A stretch of 64,000 bases of DNA from Thelonectria olida. Taxonomy: Eukaryota > Ascomycota > Sordariomycetes > Hypocreales > Nectriaceae. The stretch lies in NCBI GenBank assembly GCA_020736575.1, contig JAGPYM010000015.1, positions 1 to 64,000 of the forward strand, given 5' to 3'. Position 1 is the first letter of the stretch. Each line of letters starts with the position of its first letter. A model generated the notes under the pieces. That model saw only the letters and a program-made list of their open reading frames with translations, was not told where the DNA came from and did not search any database. Below, piece after piece: positions 10,301 through 22,438 of this stretch. Made by a program: the position numbers and the translations under genes.

Positions 10301-13300
10301 CAGCTCACTTTGATCTGGATGGCATTGTAGTGTCTCTTCTCAAGAAACACGACTATGACGCTGAGACATGAGGCAAGGCACTGGTGGAGGCCGCAAGAGG
10401 AGCTCGAATGACTACTCTACACGTGATGATCGAAGCTTTTAAAGCCAGCATGGGCTTTGATAACCCGTTCCTACAACAAGTAACGCAAAAGGCGTCCCGC
10501 TGCGGGTACAGAGAGGTGTATCGAGAGATGGTGAACCATATACCGGAACCTCTTCACCCCAAGCCGCAACGCAGACCCAAAGAGCTCACACAGGAGGACA
10601 CGGCATATGAAGTATCCGTAGTCCAGGAGGATGAGGCCGCCGCTGAAAGCCTCGAAGTTGAAGACGGCGATGTTTCTAACAAGGAGACACTCAAGGATAC
10701 GAAACCTCACGATCCATTCTTCTGGCTCACAAAGACGCTTCCCTACGCAGCGTGGCTTGGCATGGAAGATACTGTCGCCAAACTGGTGCATCTCGGCGCT
10801 GACCCGGACCCTCCAACGGATTCCCCCCTGGACATATCGTCGCCCCTTGAGACTGCTTCTTCTCGAGAAAACCTGAGCGTTGCCAAGGTGCTCGTAGCGG
10901 CGGGTGCAAATGTAAACGCCGTCAATAAAGGGGGAAACGGAACGGCGATGCACATAGCAGTCACGTGTGGCAATCACGAGTTGGTAAAGTTCCTAGTGGA
11001 CAGCGGTGCGTCTCTCGATCTGAAGAATTGCGATGGCCTTGTGCCGTTGCAAATGGCGCGCGTATGGAGTCACTTCAAGACGGCCGAGGCCTTGATGCAG
11101 CACAGAGACGCCCGAGAATACCTTCCAGTCGAAGACTATCCCCTAATGCTCGCTATAAAACGAGGCAACTATAAAACGCTCGAAGTCTTACTCCGCCATG
11201 GTCTTGATCCCAATTTCGCCGATGAAGAGGGCCATACGGCCTTGTGGCAGTCGATTTATAACGACAAGCTTAACGCATCGCAGCTGCTACTCAAGTTCAA
11301 AGCGAATCCAGACCTACTGACGGGCAAGTCAACCCCGCCGTTGCTTCAGGCGGTGATTAGGGAGAATTTGGACACGGTGAAGCTCCTCGTCGAGAACAAA
11401 GCCAACGTTGACATAAAAGAAGGGCCCGGCTGCGGATGGGAGCGCACACCATATCTGTAGAAGCCTTCACGCTGGATGACTCTTACTGACTGTCCGTAGT
11501 GCTCATGTCACTCTTGATGAAGGCCACCGATATTACCGATTATCTGCTCTCTCAGAATGCCGACATCACCCTGCGTGATCAAGACGACTGGGCCCCCATG
11601 TGGACCGCGGCTCACTACGGCCTCAACGACATCTTAAGAAGACTCCTTAACGCTGACGAGGATGTCGATTTAACGTGCACTACTGACTCCTACAGCCCCT
11701 TACATATGTCTTGGGACCATCCAGAAACAGTCCGGCTTCTTCCCGAACGCGGTGCAGATGTCAACAAGCTCTCAGCACAGCCCAGCACGCCATTAGGCTG
11801 CGCCATGGAGCAGAACCGTCCCGACACCCTCAGGCTGATGCTAGAGACTTCCAAGCACGAGCTGAACCTGACGAACCCGGTGACGCAAAAGCCTCTCCAG
11901 AATGCAGCCCGCTGAAGTAGTCGCCGTGGCTCTCGAAGCCAGCATGGACGTCAATCGAGTTGAGTCGAACAACTGGTCCCTGATCAGCCTCGCCCTCCCG
12001 GGTACCAGTGAAGCCACTGTCCGCACTATCCTCGAGTATGATCCAGACTTGGATATCAAAGACACGGACGAGAATACGCCACTGCACCAGGTTGAGGCAG
12101 CAACCCCGTTACCACGGTTCGGCTGCTCGCCAACGCCGGCGCTAGGGCTGACACTCTCAACAAATACAAGGGGACACCTCTAATGGTAGCCCTTGGCAGT
12201 ATGCAACATGGACGTTGTCAAGTATCTGCTGACCAAGAAAGCCGGCATCGCCACACTAAACCTGGCGTCCTTCGAGGTCGCGACTTCGCCTCTGCATATT
12301 ATCTGTGAGAAAAGCACGGTAGAAGTGGTTCAGTTGCTGATTAACAAGGGCTCTAATATCGACTATGCCTGTACGAACATGAGCCACACACCGTTGATGA
12401 TGGCGACCCTGAGAAACAGAACCATTTCTGATGACGAGGGCGGTGAAAGAGAAAAGATCATCAAATTGCTTCTCGGCAGGGGAGCTGGCCCCAATCGCTC
12501 AGTAGGGCCGCTGGGATATCCCATCATCTCGGCCAGCTTCGCTTGTACGACCGAGATCGTCCAGTGGCTCCTCGACCGCAATGTATCAACCAGTGTCAGA
12601 GATCCCTTAGGGAAGAAAACTACTCATCTCGCCTGTTACAACTCCCTCGAGATGCTTGAATTTCTCAACGTCCCCGACTCAGACTTTGCCGTTCAAGATC
12701 TCGTCGGCCGAGTGCCTCTGCATTACGCGGTTCACATTGGGCAGCCCGACCTCGTCAACGCCGTCTTGGAGCGTTTTCAGCGAGTTGGTGTTGATATCAA
12801 CGTCCGAGACAACGACGGCTGGACGCCCTTGCTCTGGGCTGCGCGGGCCTCGTCGGAGTATACGTGGGGTGAGAAGGGGGCTTCGAACCACGAGGAAATT
12901 GTCTCCTTGCTGCTCGAGAAAGGAGCGAGCACGAACATATCTGGCCAGGGACTCTACAAGGATTGGACAGCCCTAGAAGTCGCTCAGTACCACAACGCTG
13001 ATAGGTATGCTACTCAAAGTTCAATTTACTCTCTTGGTCCCTGCTCTCAGTCATCTTCAGGGAATAGTTGCTAACACTTCATTCTTAGCATCGCCGACCT
13101 CCTCGTAACACACAATCCTGCCCATAGGAGCTCATCTCAGCCCAAGAAGAGGGGCGAGAAGATCCTTCACTATTACTGCGACTGTTGCCTGCTGGAAATG
13201 TCGGGCGTCTGCTTCAAGTGCGCCCAGTGTCTCGACTACGCCCTTTGCTTCAAGTGCTACCGGTCAAGCGCCACGGTGCATCCGCAGCACGAGGAGCAGT

Positions 13301-13416
13301 CTGAGCTAGCCAGGTCGATGGACGTCGGTGTTGCGGCGGTTGAAGAGCAGATTCAGGAGGGCCAGTTTGACGATGAGATTGTGGGTGATGACGACATGTC
13401 GACGATAGCTGACTGA
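7373..13416 (+). pseudogene. Decayed NLR/STAND gene: hydrolase-like, NTPase, ankyrin, ZZ finger
   Basis: Read across frames this is one long gene. About 7610-7990 reads as an alpha/beta-hydrolase-like start (VVGLHGIHGQSRETWQ). After a gap comes FCVSHDIGGLIVKA, split by an intron with GTATGT donor and ATAG acceptor near 8129-8180, then FFGYPHRP. From 8836 to 11460 one frame carries a degenerate Walker A (HIQCPSGAEIVAG, no GKT), Walker B (INLLGSLDECDD), a winged-helix stretch (LLSWVLSSVRPLRAFEF) and ankyrin repeats. It is broken by TAG at 9214, TAA at 9823 and TGA at 10369. The frame shifts near 11460-11500, 11900 and again about 12090-12190, and the ankyrins continue to 13004. An intact intron at 13005-13088 leads to a ZZ zinc finger (YYCDCCLLEM, CFKCAQC, CFKCYRSS). 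Family members are cytosolic NLR-like receptors. The 93-codon frame at 7373-7654 may be its N-terminus or unrelated. Confidence 0.8.
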
Positions 13417-13710
13417 TGATCACTTTCAAATTCTTACCTTGAATGAGGTCACTCAAGGAACTGTCCCTACAGTCACGGTCTAGGAAGGTCTAATGGCTCT
13501 ATCTCATAACGAATTGTCTCAGCCTGCCTTCCGACTGGGCCACAAGCACATGAGGGAGACTGCGGCTGGCCAAATTGAGATGCAGTGACTCAAGAGAGCC
13601 GCGATTGCGCGGCCTTGTAAGTTATTTCCAATTTTTCAAAAACAAAAAAAAGTCATCTACACAGAAATATCGAGTCTACCCCAACCGCTTGCTTGTTGGT
13701 ATCTCGACAC

Positions 13711-15293
13711 CTAGCTCGCTTCGACTGCAGCGCTCGTCGTCGTTGTAGTCGTGCTAGGCACAGGAGTCGTGTCGGGGACTGCCGGACACGAGAAGCAAAC
13801 CATCTCATATATCACGCTCTGGCCATTTTCCACCGGCTGGAAATGCTCTTCGTATGAGGTACCCCTCCACAGACGACAGGTCTCGTCGCTGTGAGTAATG
13901 GTCATGCAGTCCGTAGTCTGCCAACAAAGATCTATGCATCGATCTAGCCCGACGTTGAGCTTGGTGGCAATAGGTATTCTTCTTAAGAACTCCCTTTGTG
14001 TTCTCGTGCCGCAGTCTCGAGGGGCCTTGGGTACGACTATGTCGTCGACAAGCATCTTGACCTCAATCGGCTCATCGTCCCACGTTCCATGGCACGAAAT
14101 AGTTAGGCTGAGGGGCATATTTGTTCCTCCCGAGGGGCTCTCAAATCGAATCGACGCTTGGTAATATTGGTCGGCGATTAAGCCTGCCTCGTAAAAGTTG
14201 ACTCCTCCGCTCTGGAGGTGTTCAAAGCTTTCGTCGTCGCCAATTGCGAAACGGCACCCCTCATTGCCCGTCTCGAAAGGGATTTCGGGAATTGAATACC
14301 AGAAGGTGAAGTCGTATGGAGTGCGCCCTAGTAAATCTACATGCTGCATAACACTAGCAGGTGAAGATCGTGAAGGGTTTTCCATATACCTGTAAAGCTT
14401 AGCCAATCAGTCTTTCAGTATGGGAAGGGAACTTACAAGAGCCAGTCGCTGTTGCGGGCGCGGAGCGAGGGTGTACCATGTCGAACATCTGCATTAGCCA
14501 CAACCCACGGATAACTATGGTCCGTGACACCATTTACGCTGGTAGAGTCTTCAAAACCAGGGTTCCTAATCACGGCTGGACCAGCTTCGATGGAAGTCGG
14601 GTCAAGAGTACAGAAGGGAGTGTAGCTCGACCCTGGGGTAGCCGTTGGTGTGCTGGGGGTGGTTGCCGGCGTGGTGCTCGAGGCTAGCGGTGTGGTGCTC
14701 AAGATATCTGACGTGCCTGTGGGAGTAGATTCCGGCGAGGACATGGTAGACGACGAAGTCGAATCACCGCACGAGAAACACGACAAGTCAAAGATGGAGG
14801 CGGCCGGTTCGTTCGTGTTGATTTGGAGATTGAAAGCAGGCCCAGAGTTGAGTGAGCACCATCCACTGCTCTCATGGACGATGGAGCCGCAACCAAAGGT
14901 CATGGAGCACTCGGACGCGCATTGCTCGACAGTGACGCCGGTAACTGCTTTAAGAAAGTGACTGAAGTTGCCGATTAGGCCCTTCCGACCACAAATTGCG
15001 CTCTGGCGACGAGTATCTTGATTATTTGTGGGCTCGATTGCGATGGTTAGTTGGCAAGTCGGTGCGCTGGAAGTTGCGCTTGAAGTCGTCGAGACGTCTG
15101 AGCTGGTAGTCGTCGGCGTGGTTGATTGGAATGAAGAGGGAGTTTGCAAAGGCGTGTTGGAGGAAGACGGAGTTTGCGAAGGCGTATTGGGCGTGGTTGA
15201 AGAAGAGGAAGAGCTTGCTCGACAAGGACCAGCATTGACTCCTAGAAACGAGAAGCCCGCAAGAGCGAGGAGGAGGATCCTTGAGGTGGTCAT
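13711..15293 (-). CDS. Secreted Ser/Thr-rich protein with apple-like Cys modules and CBM-like domain
   Basis: Two exons (15293-14437 and 14389-13711) join in frame across a 47-nt intron (14390-14436; GTAAGT donor, TTTACAG acceptor), giving 511 residues. There is a signal peptide (LLLALAGFSFLGVNA) and a low-complexity Ser/Thr/Pro linker likely to be O-glycosylated. An apple/PAN-like cysteine module follows (TVEQCASECSMTFGCGSIV), then a second linker. Next is a domain starting NPGFEDSTSVNG, the usual opening of a jelly-roll carbohydrate-binding-like domain, and a second cysteine module (GLDRCIDLCWQTTDCMTI). The C-terminus is again Thr-rich with no GPI signal. This architecture is common among fungal extracellular or wall-associated proteins. 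No catalytic residues can be assigned. Confidence 0.75.
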
Positions 15294-16618
15294 CTTGACC
15301 TCGATTGAGTACGGTAACGACTGAAGGCCGGATTGTTGGACGGCGATGGACTTGGAACGGAGGTCATTTTTCAGGGACGACGGGCGACAATATAAGTCAT
15401 CAGAGGGGGGCTCTTTTCACCCAAACACCCGTCCAACGCAGCCGCTAGTTAAACAATAGTCTACCAAGCCAATTCAGCTGAAGTCCTTGTGGCAGATCAC
15501 CAACCCAATATGGTAATATGGTAATCCGCAGGCACTGTTAGTGAGACGGCTTCATCTCCGTAGTAGAGGGCGAGACCCCTGATCAGCGGCTCCAGCGCTG
15601 TTATAGTGGCCCACATCTATACACCCTCGTATCAGAGGAGTCGGAGCGTATGTGCAGAAATCGATAGTTTATTTGTTAGCATGTTCTGGCCATCTGGCCA
15701 AGGCAAAAACTTGTTGTAACCCCTGAAAGAGTTTCAGTCCATGCTAGTTCACGCTCCGGCTAGTTTAATGATCTCCTTTGCGATTCATGAGTACCTTTTT
15801 TTGCAAGTGCGCTTGACTTTGTCGTCTCGTTGAGCAAATGAATTGTCGCTCGCTTCCGCTGGTGGTCCTAGCTTTTCACGTGGTAAACCTGTGGAGGCAT
15901 GGTTCGAAACCAGGGACCTGGGATCATTCATGTGTCCGGAAATAAAGACGCCTCTCTCAAAAGATAAGTCTCAGGTGCCTCACATCAAGGTTGAGTCCAA
16001 AGAGAGCCCGCCGATATTGATCTAAGTTCTGTCCCGAAATGACCGTAATGCTTTTCCCCCCAAGATTCCTTTGCTGGCAGAGCCCACAAAGGAACTAACC
16101 TGTCTACAAACCACTCAACTATTATTTGCGAGACGGATGATGGCGACCGGTTCGACTCTGGCACTTCCCTGAACGGCATCAGGCCGATTCAGGTGTATCT
16201 TGCATCGGATCTGCAGTTGGAACAGTTTTGACCAGAGGAGAAGAATTCGCCCAGCTGGAATGCTACCCTTGCACTCTTTTTCGGTTCCTGTGATAAAATA
16301 ACAAGCCGTTCACCTCATATTTGAAGGAATGGTGGTAGGGGCATAATTTCTACCTTCACTGCAATCGACGGTCAACCAACCACGCTCAATGTTAGTAGCG
16401 CTTAGTAACTCGATGTCTTTAATCACACAAAATCCAAATTCATAGTAAGATTCAATGGGTGGCCTAAGAATCGTTAATACGATGTCACGTGGAGTGTGCC
16501 AAGTTCTTCCAGAAAATCTGACACATTCTGGGGACTTCAGTACGCGCCAATTAGCGCTCACCACAGAAAATCCGAAGCAGGCAACGACCTGGTGACCACC
16601 TCATTCATCACACACACA
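15294..16618. other. Intergenic region, 1.3 kb
   Basis: This is shared upstream DNA of the divergent secreted-protein and esterase genes. Short frames in it show no recognisable domains. A TA-rich element (ACAATATAAG near 15389) lies about 95 bp upstream of the secreted-protein ATG and may be its core promoter. Confidence 0.4.
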
Positions 16619-17858
16619 ATGGCGATGGAGGCTCTGCCCTCCGTAGAGAGGGAGTATGCTGTATCCCTGGACGCGCTGGGATGGATCCTTATCCTCTCGC
16701 GAGCAACTCGTATCAGTATGTAGACGCGTCTCGTCCTCTTTCCCTCATACCCCTGCCGCATGTTGCGTTGCCTACTAACGCGTCCATGTAGCATTTGGGC
16801 TCCTGTTCAAGGCTACAAGAGCAGCCCTAGGCGGCTCCAAGAAATCGTTTACCTCTTTCTACGAGTACATGGCGTATCAGGGAATGCTCGACTACCAGTC
16901 CGGGCTCGATGCCGTGGGCATCCAGAACCTGCTTCCGTCGACTGCAAAGGTGTGCAGCAAGGTAGCCAGAAAGCAGGGCATTCCTCACACCGAGATACTC
17001 CTTGGCGATGGGACCAAAGCTACGCGATTTGGGCTTGATGGGACGGAAAAGGTCATTGTGCTCTTCCACGGCGGCGGCTATATGGCGCCGGCGCTGCCTG
17101 AACATGCAAAGCTCGCCTGTGGCTTCTCCAACTCCCTCCCGAAAAATACTTGTGCTTTTGTTCTTCAATATGGTAAGACTTCCCACTTGCTGCGGTACTA
17201 AGAGCTATCGCTGATGAGATGCAATCAACCAGCCCTCGCCTCGGAAACTGGCAATCACTATCCCCGTCAGTTGCAGCAGGCTGTTTCACTAATGGAATAC
17301 CTGCTTCATTCGCAGTCAGTCCAGCCGTCAAATATCACCCTAATAGGAGACTCTGCGGGTGGGCACCTTGCGCTGAGTCTGCTCTTGCACCTCGCACATC
17401 CGAATCCCCGTGTGTCGCCTCTGGCCATGGAAGGTCGACTTTCCGGTGTTGCCCTTATTTCGCCTTGGGCCGTCAACGCAAGCCCGGAGTACGAATCAAT
17501 GAAGAGCAACGAGGATAAAGACATCCTAAGCACCGCCTCTCTCAATTACTGGACAAGAAATTTCATGGGCGATTCCATGCCGGATCATTGGAATAGTCTC
17601 TTGACGACGCCAGCCGAGTGGTGGGCCGACCTGCCTGTGGAGGATATCCTCATAATGTATGGGGATAATGAAGTGCTGCGGGACGGCATTTCAGAGCTCT
17701 GCAACGCGATACAAGCTGGCCATGAGAGGACCACAGCAACAAAGTTCTCTGGTGAGCTCCATACACACATGCTGACGAATCGATTCCTCCACATCAACAA
17801 ACCTTGCGAATCAGAAAAGGTCTTCCTTGAGTGGTTTGATGGTCATTTCAAGGACTGA
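16619..17858 (+). CDS. Alpha/beta hydrolase, HSL-type esterase (steryl-acetyl-hydrolase-like)
   Basis: Three exons (16619-16715, 16792-17172, 17233-17858) join in frame and give 367 residues. Intron 1 has an ACTAAC branch site and TGTAG acceptor; intron 2 is 60 nt with GTAAGA donor. The oxyanion-hole motif HGGGY lies near residue 147 and the nucleophile elbow GDSAGGH near 210, both diagnostic of the hormone-sensitive-lipase family. The catalytic Asp is probably in MYGDNEVLRD and the His in GELHTHML. Yeast Say1-type sterol deacetylases and many fungal detoxifying esterases share this layout. A hydrophobic N-terminal stretch (ALGWILILSRATRITFGLLF) may anchor it to the ER. The substrate cannot be read from sequence. 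Confidence 0.85.
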
Positions 17859-18543
17859 ATACATTCAAAATGCAAATACATGTTTCTAGCTTATGACACG
17901 TTTCCAACTACAGTGTCTCTCTTGGACTCGTCGCATATAGAGTAACGGGATGATGTAAAGGAGATTAATAGTAAAGGATCCCGCGGCAAGTCAAACTCTT
18001 CCCATAGCACAGCACTATCGGTGGGGAGGGATGCTTGATGGATGAGGTATCAGCCCCAAGAGCCGCAATGAAGACATTGGAACCCGCGCCGCACGGCGCT
18101 ACAGAGGAAAAGGGCTTGCAACACCCTAGAGCTTAAACGAATCTTTTCTATTATTTTATAGCTCTAAGAACGAGGGAGGGGATGGGAGATCCCGAGTTGA
18201 ACTGAACTTATTTACTGAAGCTACCCTGGACAGGAGCAGATAAGTCCAATTTGAACTGAGTTATTGGAAGCGATTCTGAGAAAATGCACAAGTTGATAGG
18301 AGATAATTAATAATATACTTGCTATAATGTTAGGAAGTCGTAATACTTACTAAAGCAATCCAGTGAATTATTTGTTGTCAAGCCGTGCCAATGTCACGGT
18401 TCTTCAAGACATGCAACCAATTCTGCAGTAGAGAATGCAGTCAAAGCCTGAGTAAAGCTACCTAGAGAACAGCAGTAAAGACAAACACACGAATAGTTCG
18501 TGATCAAGGGCGGTTTATTTGACGCCGCCTTCCAGTACGTTAT
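17859..18543. other. Intergenic region between convergent genes
   Basis: This holds the 3' flanks of the esterase and methyltransferase genes. I see no coding signal and no RNA gene. Confidence 0.4.
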
Positions 18544-19158
18544 TTACACCTTCAAGACGACAAAAACAGCACGCACCCCAGTCGCAATTTCATGCATCTC
18601 TAACCCATCTTCTGCTACCTTAACCCAGCCTTCATCAACAAGAGCTCCAACTTTGCTCTGATAGCCGTTTTTTTGCCAAACAGACTCGCGAACGGTTGAA
18701 ATGACCAACCCCCCTGGCTTGGCGATTCTCACCAACTCATCGAAGGCTGAGGGTCCAACATGACCTTCGGTCATTGTTCCAACGCAGATGACGGCATCAT
18801 AAGATTGACTCGGTACGTCGAGGGGCCGAGATAGGTCTGCCACTTTCAAAGATTGATAGACATCGCTTCTTCGGGCGACCTCAATCATTTTCGGACTGAG
18901 GTCGATTCCGTCCATGTGTTTTGCGCCGTGCCTAGCAAGATGCTCACCAACAAGCCCTGTTCCGCATCCAGCGTCCAGGATCTTCAGGCCCTCCATGTTG
19001 CGAGAAGCCAAATTTCTCATCAGGCAATCTCCAGCAAGTCTCGGCGCAATGTATTTCTCCTCAATGACATCGTGGTTGTAGTTTTCTGCCCACTGTTCAT
19101 AAACGCCGAGTGTTTGTGCGACACTGGAAGATGCCAAGGAACGCTCGAGGTTGGACAT
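18544..19158 (-). CDS. Class I SAM-dependent methyltransferase
   Basis: This is a single-exon protein of 204 residues. The SAM-binding motif I ILDAGCGTGLVGEHL lies near residue 60, followed by an acidic residue ending strand 2 (MDGIDLSPKMIEVA), motif II (SYDAVICVGTMTEGHV) and motif III (RIAKPGGLVISTV). Length and layout resemble the METTL27 (WBSCR27)-like group of small soluble methyltransferases. The substrate is unknown. It stands between the esterase and the regulator of the next cluster, with nothing to tie it to either. Confidence 0.85.
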   Translation of the reverse strand: MSNLERSLASSSVAQTLGVYEQWAENYNHDVIEEKYIAPRLAGDCLMRNLASRNMEGLKILDAGCGTGLVGEHLARHGAKHMDGIDLSPKMIEVARRSDVYQSLKVADLSRPLDVPSQSYDAVICVGTMTEGHVGPSAFDELVRIAKPGGLVISTVRESVWQKNGYQSKVGALVDEGWVKVAEDGLEMHEIATGVRAVFVVLKV

Positions 19159-19566
19159 TCTGAGGATATAAGACTTGTCTAATGCGAATATGAAAAGATT
19201 CGCAAGTCGAGCAGAGCAAAAGGGTGGTTCTTCCCTTGTTCAAGAGATGATGAATGGTTGCGCGAAATGCAAAGTGGCGAAGTGCCTCCCTCAAGGTGAA
19301 TGACCAGTACATGGTACCTTTGCACTCCACTCATCGAAGCCATTGTGGCTGTGCATGGGCGGTCTTGTGGCGGTGCGTTGCTGTGACAATGGAATATGCT
19401 GGTCAGCGTCATGACTTAGTCATAACAATGTGACAGATAGCATCAAGGCATCGTGTAAGTTAAGGCAATAATCATTTGTATGTACTCCTCGAACTTTTCA
19501 AAGGCGTCAAGTTGCATTTGGGCCTCTTCTTTAGTGAAAGATTCACGCGCCATTGTGGCCAGACCA
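19159..19566. other. Intergenic region
   Basis: This is the upstream region of the methyltransferase gene and the 3' flank of the regulator gene, both on the minus strand. No feature is recognisable beyond a run of nine C at about 19568-19576 across the regulator's end. Confidence 0.35.
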
Positions 19567-22089
19567 TTATATCCCCCCCCCTTCATGTTCTGTCCCAACA
19601 AATATCCCGTCGTTGAAACTTATAACACGGTCCATGTCCGCAAATTGCGAATCAAACAGCATCTGAGATATCATCCCCAGCTCTCCACTGCTTGCGCTGC
19701 CGCTATACGGCTCTCCATGCCCTATGGCTGTATCAGTGGTAACCCGCACAGGGTAAGCATCTGAAGACAGATTGACCGACACGTATTGAGATGCCAGTTC
19801 CTGGTGGGAAGATGGGCCAGCGGCAGTGGCATATGGGGTCCGCAGTTGTGGAATTGAAACAGTTGGACCGCTATTTCGTCCCCAATGAGCTCCATTCGGG
19901 CCTCGGGGTGTCGGCCTCTGGCTAATAGAATGATTCTGGGCGAAGAAATCAAGCGGATGCTGTGAAGTGGTCGTGTGCTTGACCTCAGTTGTATACGCTG
20001 GAATTCTGACGGCGAACGATTCGTCCTCCGTGCACCGAGTATGTAGGTGAACAAGTGTCGCAGAATATCTGGAAGCCAGATTCTCACGACGGCCGAGTTC
20101 GCGTCCGGCCCATCGTTTTGACATAACCTCCAAACTCTGTGTCAATAGCCAGAACTCAGGCGAGAGCACGTCTGTCGAGCTATATCGCCAATACAAAAGC
20201 AGGACCCTCGCGGCTATGTATACGCAAAAGGCGAATTGGTTGTTTAGGGGCCCTGTATCGGCGCAATTCTTTAGGTAATGATCCGTGATGGTTGCAATTT
20301 CGACTGCCGCCGCTTGGCAGGTATCGACGCTACAGAGACTCGGTAACCTCGTCCTGAAGGGCCAATTCAACGGTGGAAACGCGATGGGCTGATGGAGAAG
20401 GATCATGGATGTGTTGTGCGTCACATGGGCCAGAGTCAGGTTCGGGTCCATCCTCGACGACTGTTGAGCAATGTTGACTTTCCATTTCTTAGGGAGAAGC
20501 ATCTTCCAGTGCACTAGACGAACATCAAGCTCTTTGAAACGGGTGAGCCAGCTGCTTAGATCTTTCTGATCCCTGGTGTTGACCTTCTGTTGGAGAAAGT
20601 AGCTCGTCACTCGGCTTAGGGACTCTGTCGCCTCGATGCAGTAGGCAAAGGCGCCCACTGTCGACATATCGACGGAAGATGCTGCTGCCGCTGGCGATGT
20701 TGCGGCTTCCGAAGGGGTTCGACCTTCCTCGTCAGCCAGAGTTTGCTGCGGTACCGGATGCGCTGGGAGGAAAACGATGGGGTTTCCAATGCGCCCGGCA
20801 GATTTGTCCCAGATTCCGAAATAGGGCGTAGACACAGTGTCCTCCTTTCTCCATGTTATCCCATCGCATGGGAGACGGCGATTTACGTCATCGGAGGTGA
20901 GACTCGTATTCCAGCCGGTGGTCACGGAGCAGAATCGATCCAGATTGAAGACACACCAGAAGACTCTTCTCCGCTCTTCCTCCTCGGTCCAATTCTGTGA
21001 CGGGGGTAACGAAATGTAGGGCTGGGAGAAGGAGGGCCGATCGGCTTCGTCATCCTCGACAGTTAACTGTAGGTACTCGACCATACGGGTTAATGCCCCT
21101 ACCAGTGGCCATGCTTGGGATGCCTCTCCGCTACCAATCTAAAGTTGCATAAACATCTCCCCGTCGGACACCAAGAACTGGGGACTTACATCATTGAAGC
21201 AAATGATAATGAGCGCCTGTAGATTCTCAACCGACAGACTCTTCGTAGCCTTGGCTACTACCCAGTCTCTCAGGTCTTCTTCATCTTCAGTCAAAGCCAT
21301 CGCGGCTTGCGCAGCATCCGTCCCTGGAACATGGCGTGATGCAACGAGGATCATGGCTTGCAAGACCAAATGCAGATTGCCCTTCTCAGAGGCATCTCGC
21401 AGACGTCTACGCAAGCGAGTCTCATGAATCATCGGAATCCATGGGTGTATGTGAGCAAAGTATGCATCAACTACGTCTCCAAGGATGCGATCATCTGGCA
21501 GCGACGGCGCGTTGTACCGATCAACTCGTTGGTGGCTGCCGTCACTGCTGATACGACGCCGCTTGCGAGACGCATCACTATCTTCCCGTGATGATGCAGG
21601 CTGTGGGGACTTGTTGCTAAGCTTGCATATCTCTTGAGCGAGAGACAACAGAAGATTGTGGCCAGCTACGGTATGTCCTTGCTGCGCGATTGTATCACCA
21701 CCTGAATCCGCTTCAGACTGCAAGTTTTCGATCGCATCCTGCTGAGTCGCTACTGATCGTTCTAATGCATCTAAAACTCGAGGTCAACTTGAGTTAGAGG
21801 AGCCATAGATCACGCGATATTTACCAAGTCTTCTGTGCAGGTTCTCGACAGCCCCGGCTTTCATCCCAGGTTTCGCTCGCTTCGACTCATAGACACACTC
21901 GAATCCTGGGACTCCACGTTAGATGCAGAACAAAGATTCATGATTGCTCGACCCACCTGTCTTACGACAGTGCTCGCAAGTCGGGGTCTCCCTCGAGCAG
22001 CGCAGCTTGCGTTTCCGACAGCAATTGCAGGCAAGACTGGACTCACTCGCGTCGGGGCGAGTGGAGGCGTCTGGCCCGTCATTATCCAT
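19567..22089 (-). CDS. Zn2Cys6 transcription factor with fungal_trans domain
   Basis: Four exons (22089-21957, 21905-21825, 21770-21190, 21138-19567) join in frame for 788 residues. The introns are 51, 54 and 51 nt with good donors. The binuclear zinc cluster spans residues 21-48 with perfect CX2CX6CX6CX2CX6C spacing ([20 protein letters not shown]), split by intron 1. A nuclear-localisation-like SRKRRRIS follows. The middle homology region includes [17 protein letters not shown] and the typical [15 protein letters not shown] motif. The start is the first ATG before the cluster (MDNDGPDAS). It is divergent from the DUF2264 gene across only 349 bp and lies next to a transporter and GH88, so it is the best candidate regulator of that group. 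Confidence 0.9.
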
Positions 22090-22438
22090 TGGGACCTCGT
22101 AGATAAGCGGACTTACTTACTTCATGTGGTAAAGAGTAGGAAAGGTCGGTCATCGTGCTTCGGAGGAACGATGAAGGCCTTCAGGAGGCACCTGGTCCTT
22201 TTATCCGTGACCCGCGCGAGATGCCCCGAGACACCGAACCCCGCACGGGGTGAAGCCGACCATCCTTCACTCCAAGAGCTTCAGATCGACTGCTCGGAGA
22301 CATATACCCCGAAGCCCGAGAGACTTCTTCCGCGCGCTGCATCGTTATATCTGATGATTGCTTGAGATCCCCCCCGAGCCAAACAACATCCATCTAGCCT
22401 ATTTGAGAATATTTCCCCTTATACCACGTCGAGTGATC
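22090..22438. promoter_or_regulatory. Shared divergent promoter of regulator and DUF2264 gene
   Basis: 349 bp separate the two start codons, so both genes must be driven from here. CGG and CCG triplets, the half-sites of Zn2Cys6 factors, occur (for example TTCGGAGG near 22159 and CCCCGAAGCCCGAG near 22308). I cannot show that they form a functional pair. Confidence 0.5.
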
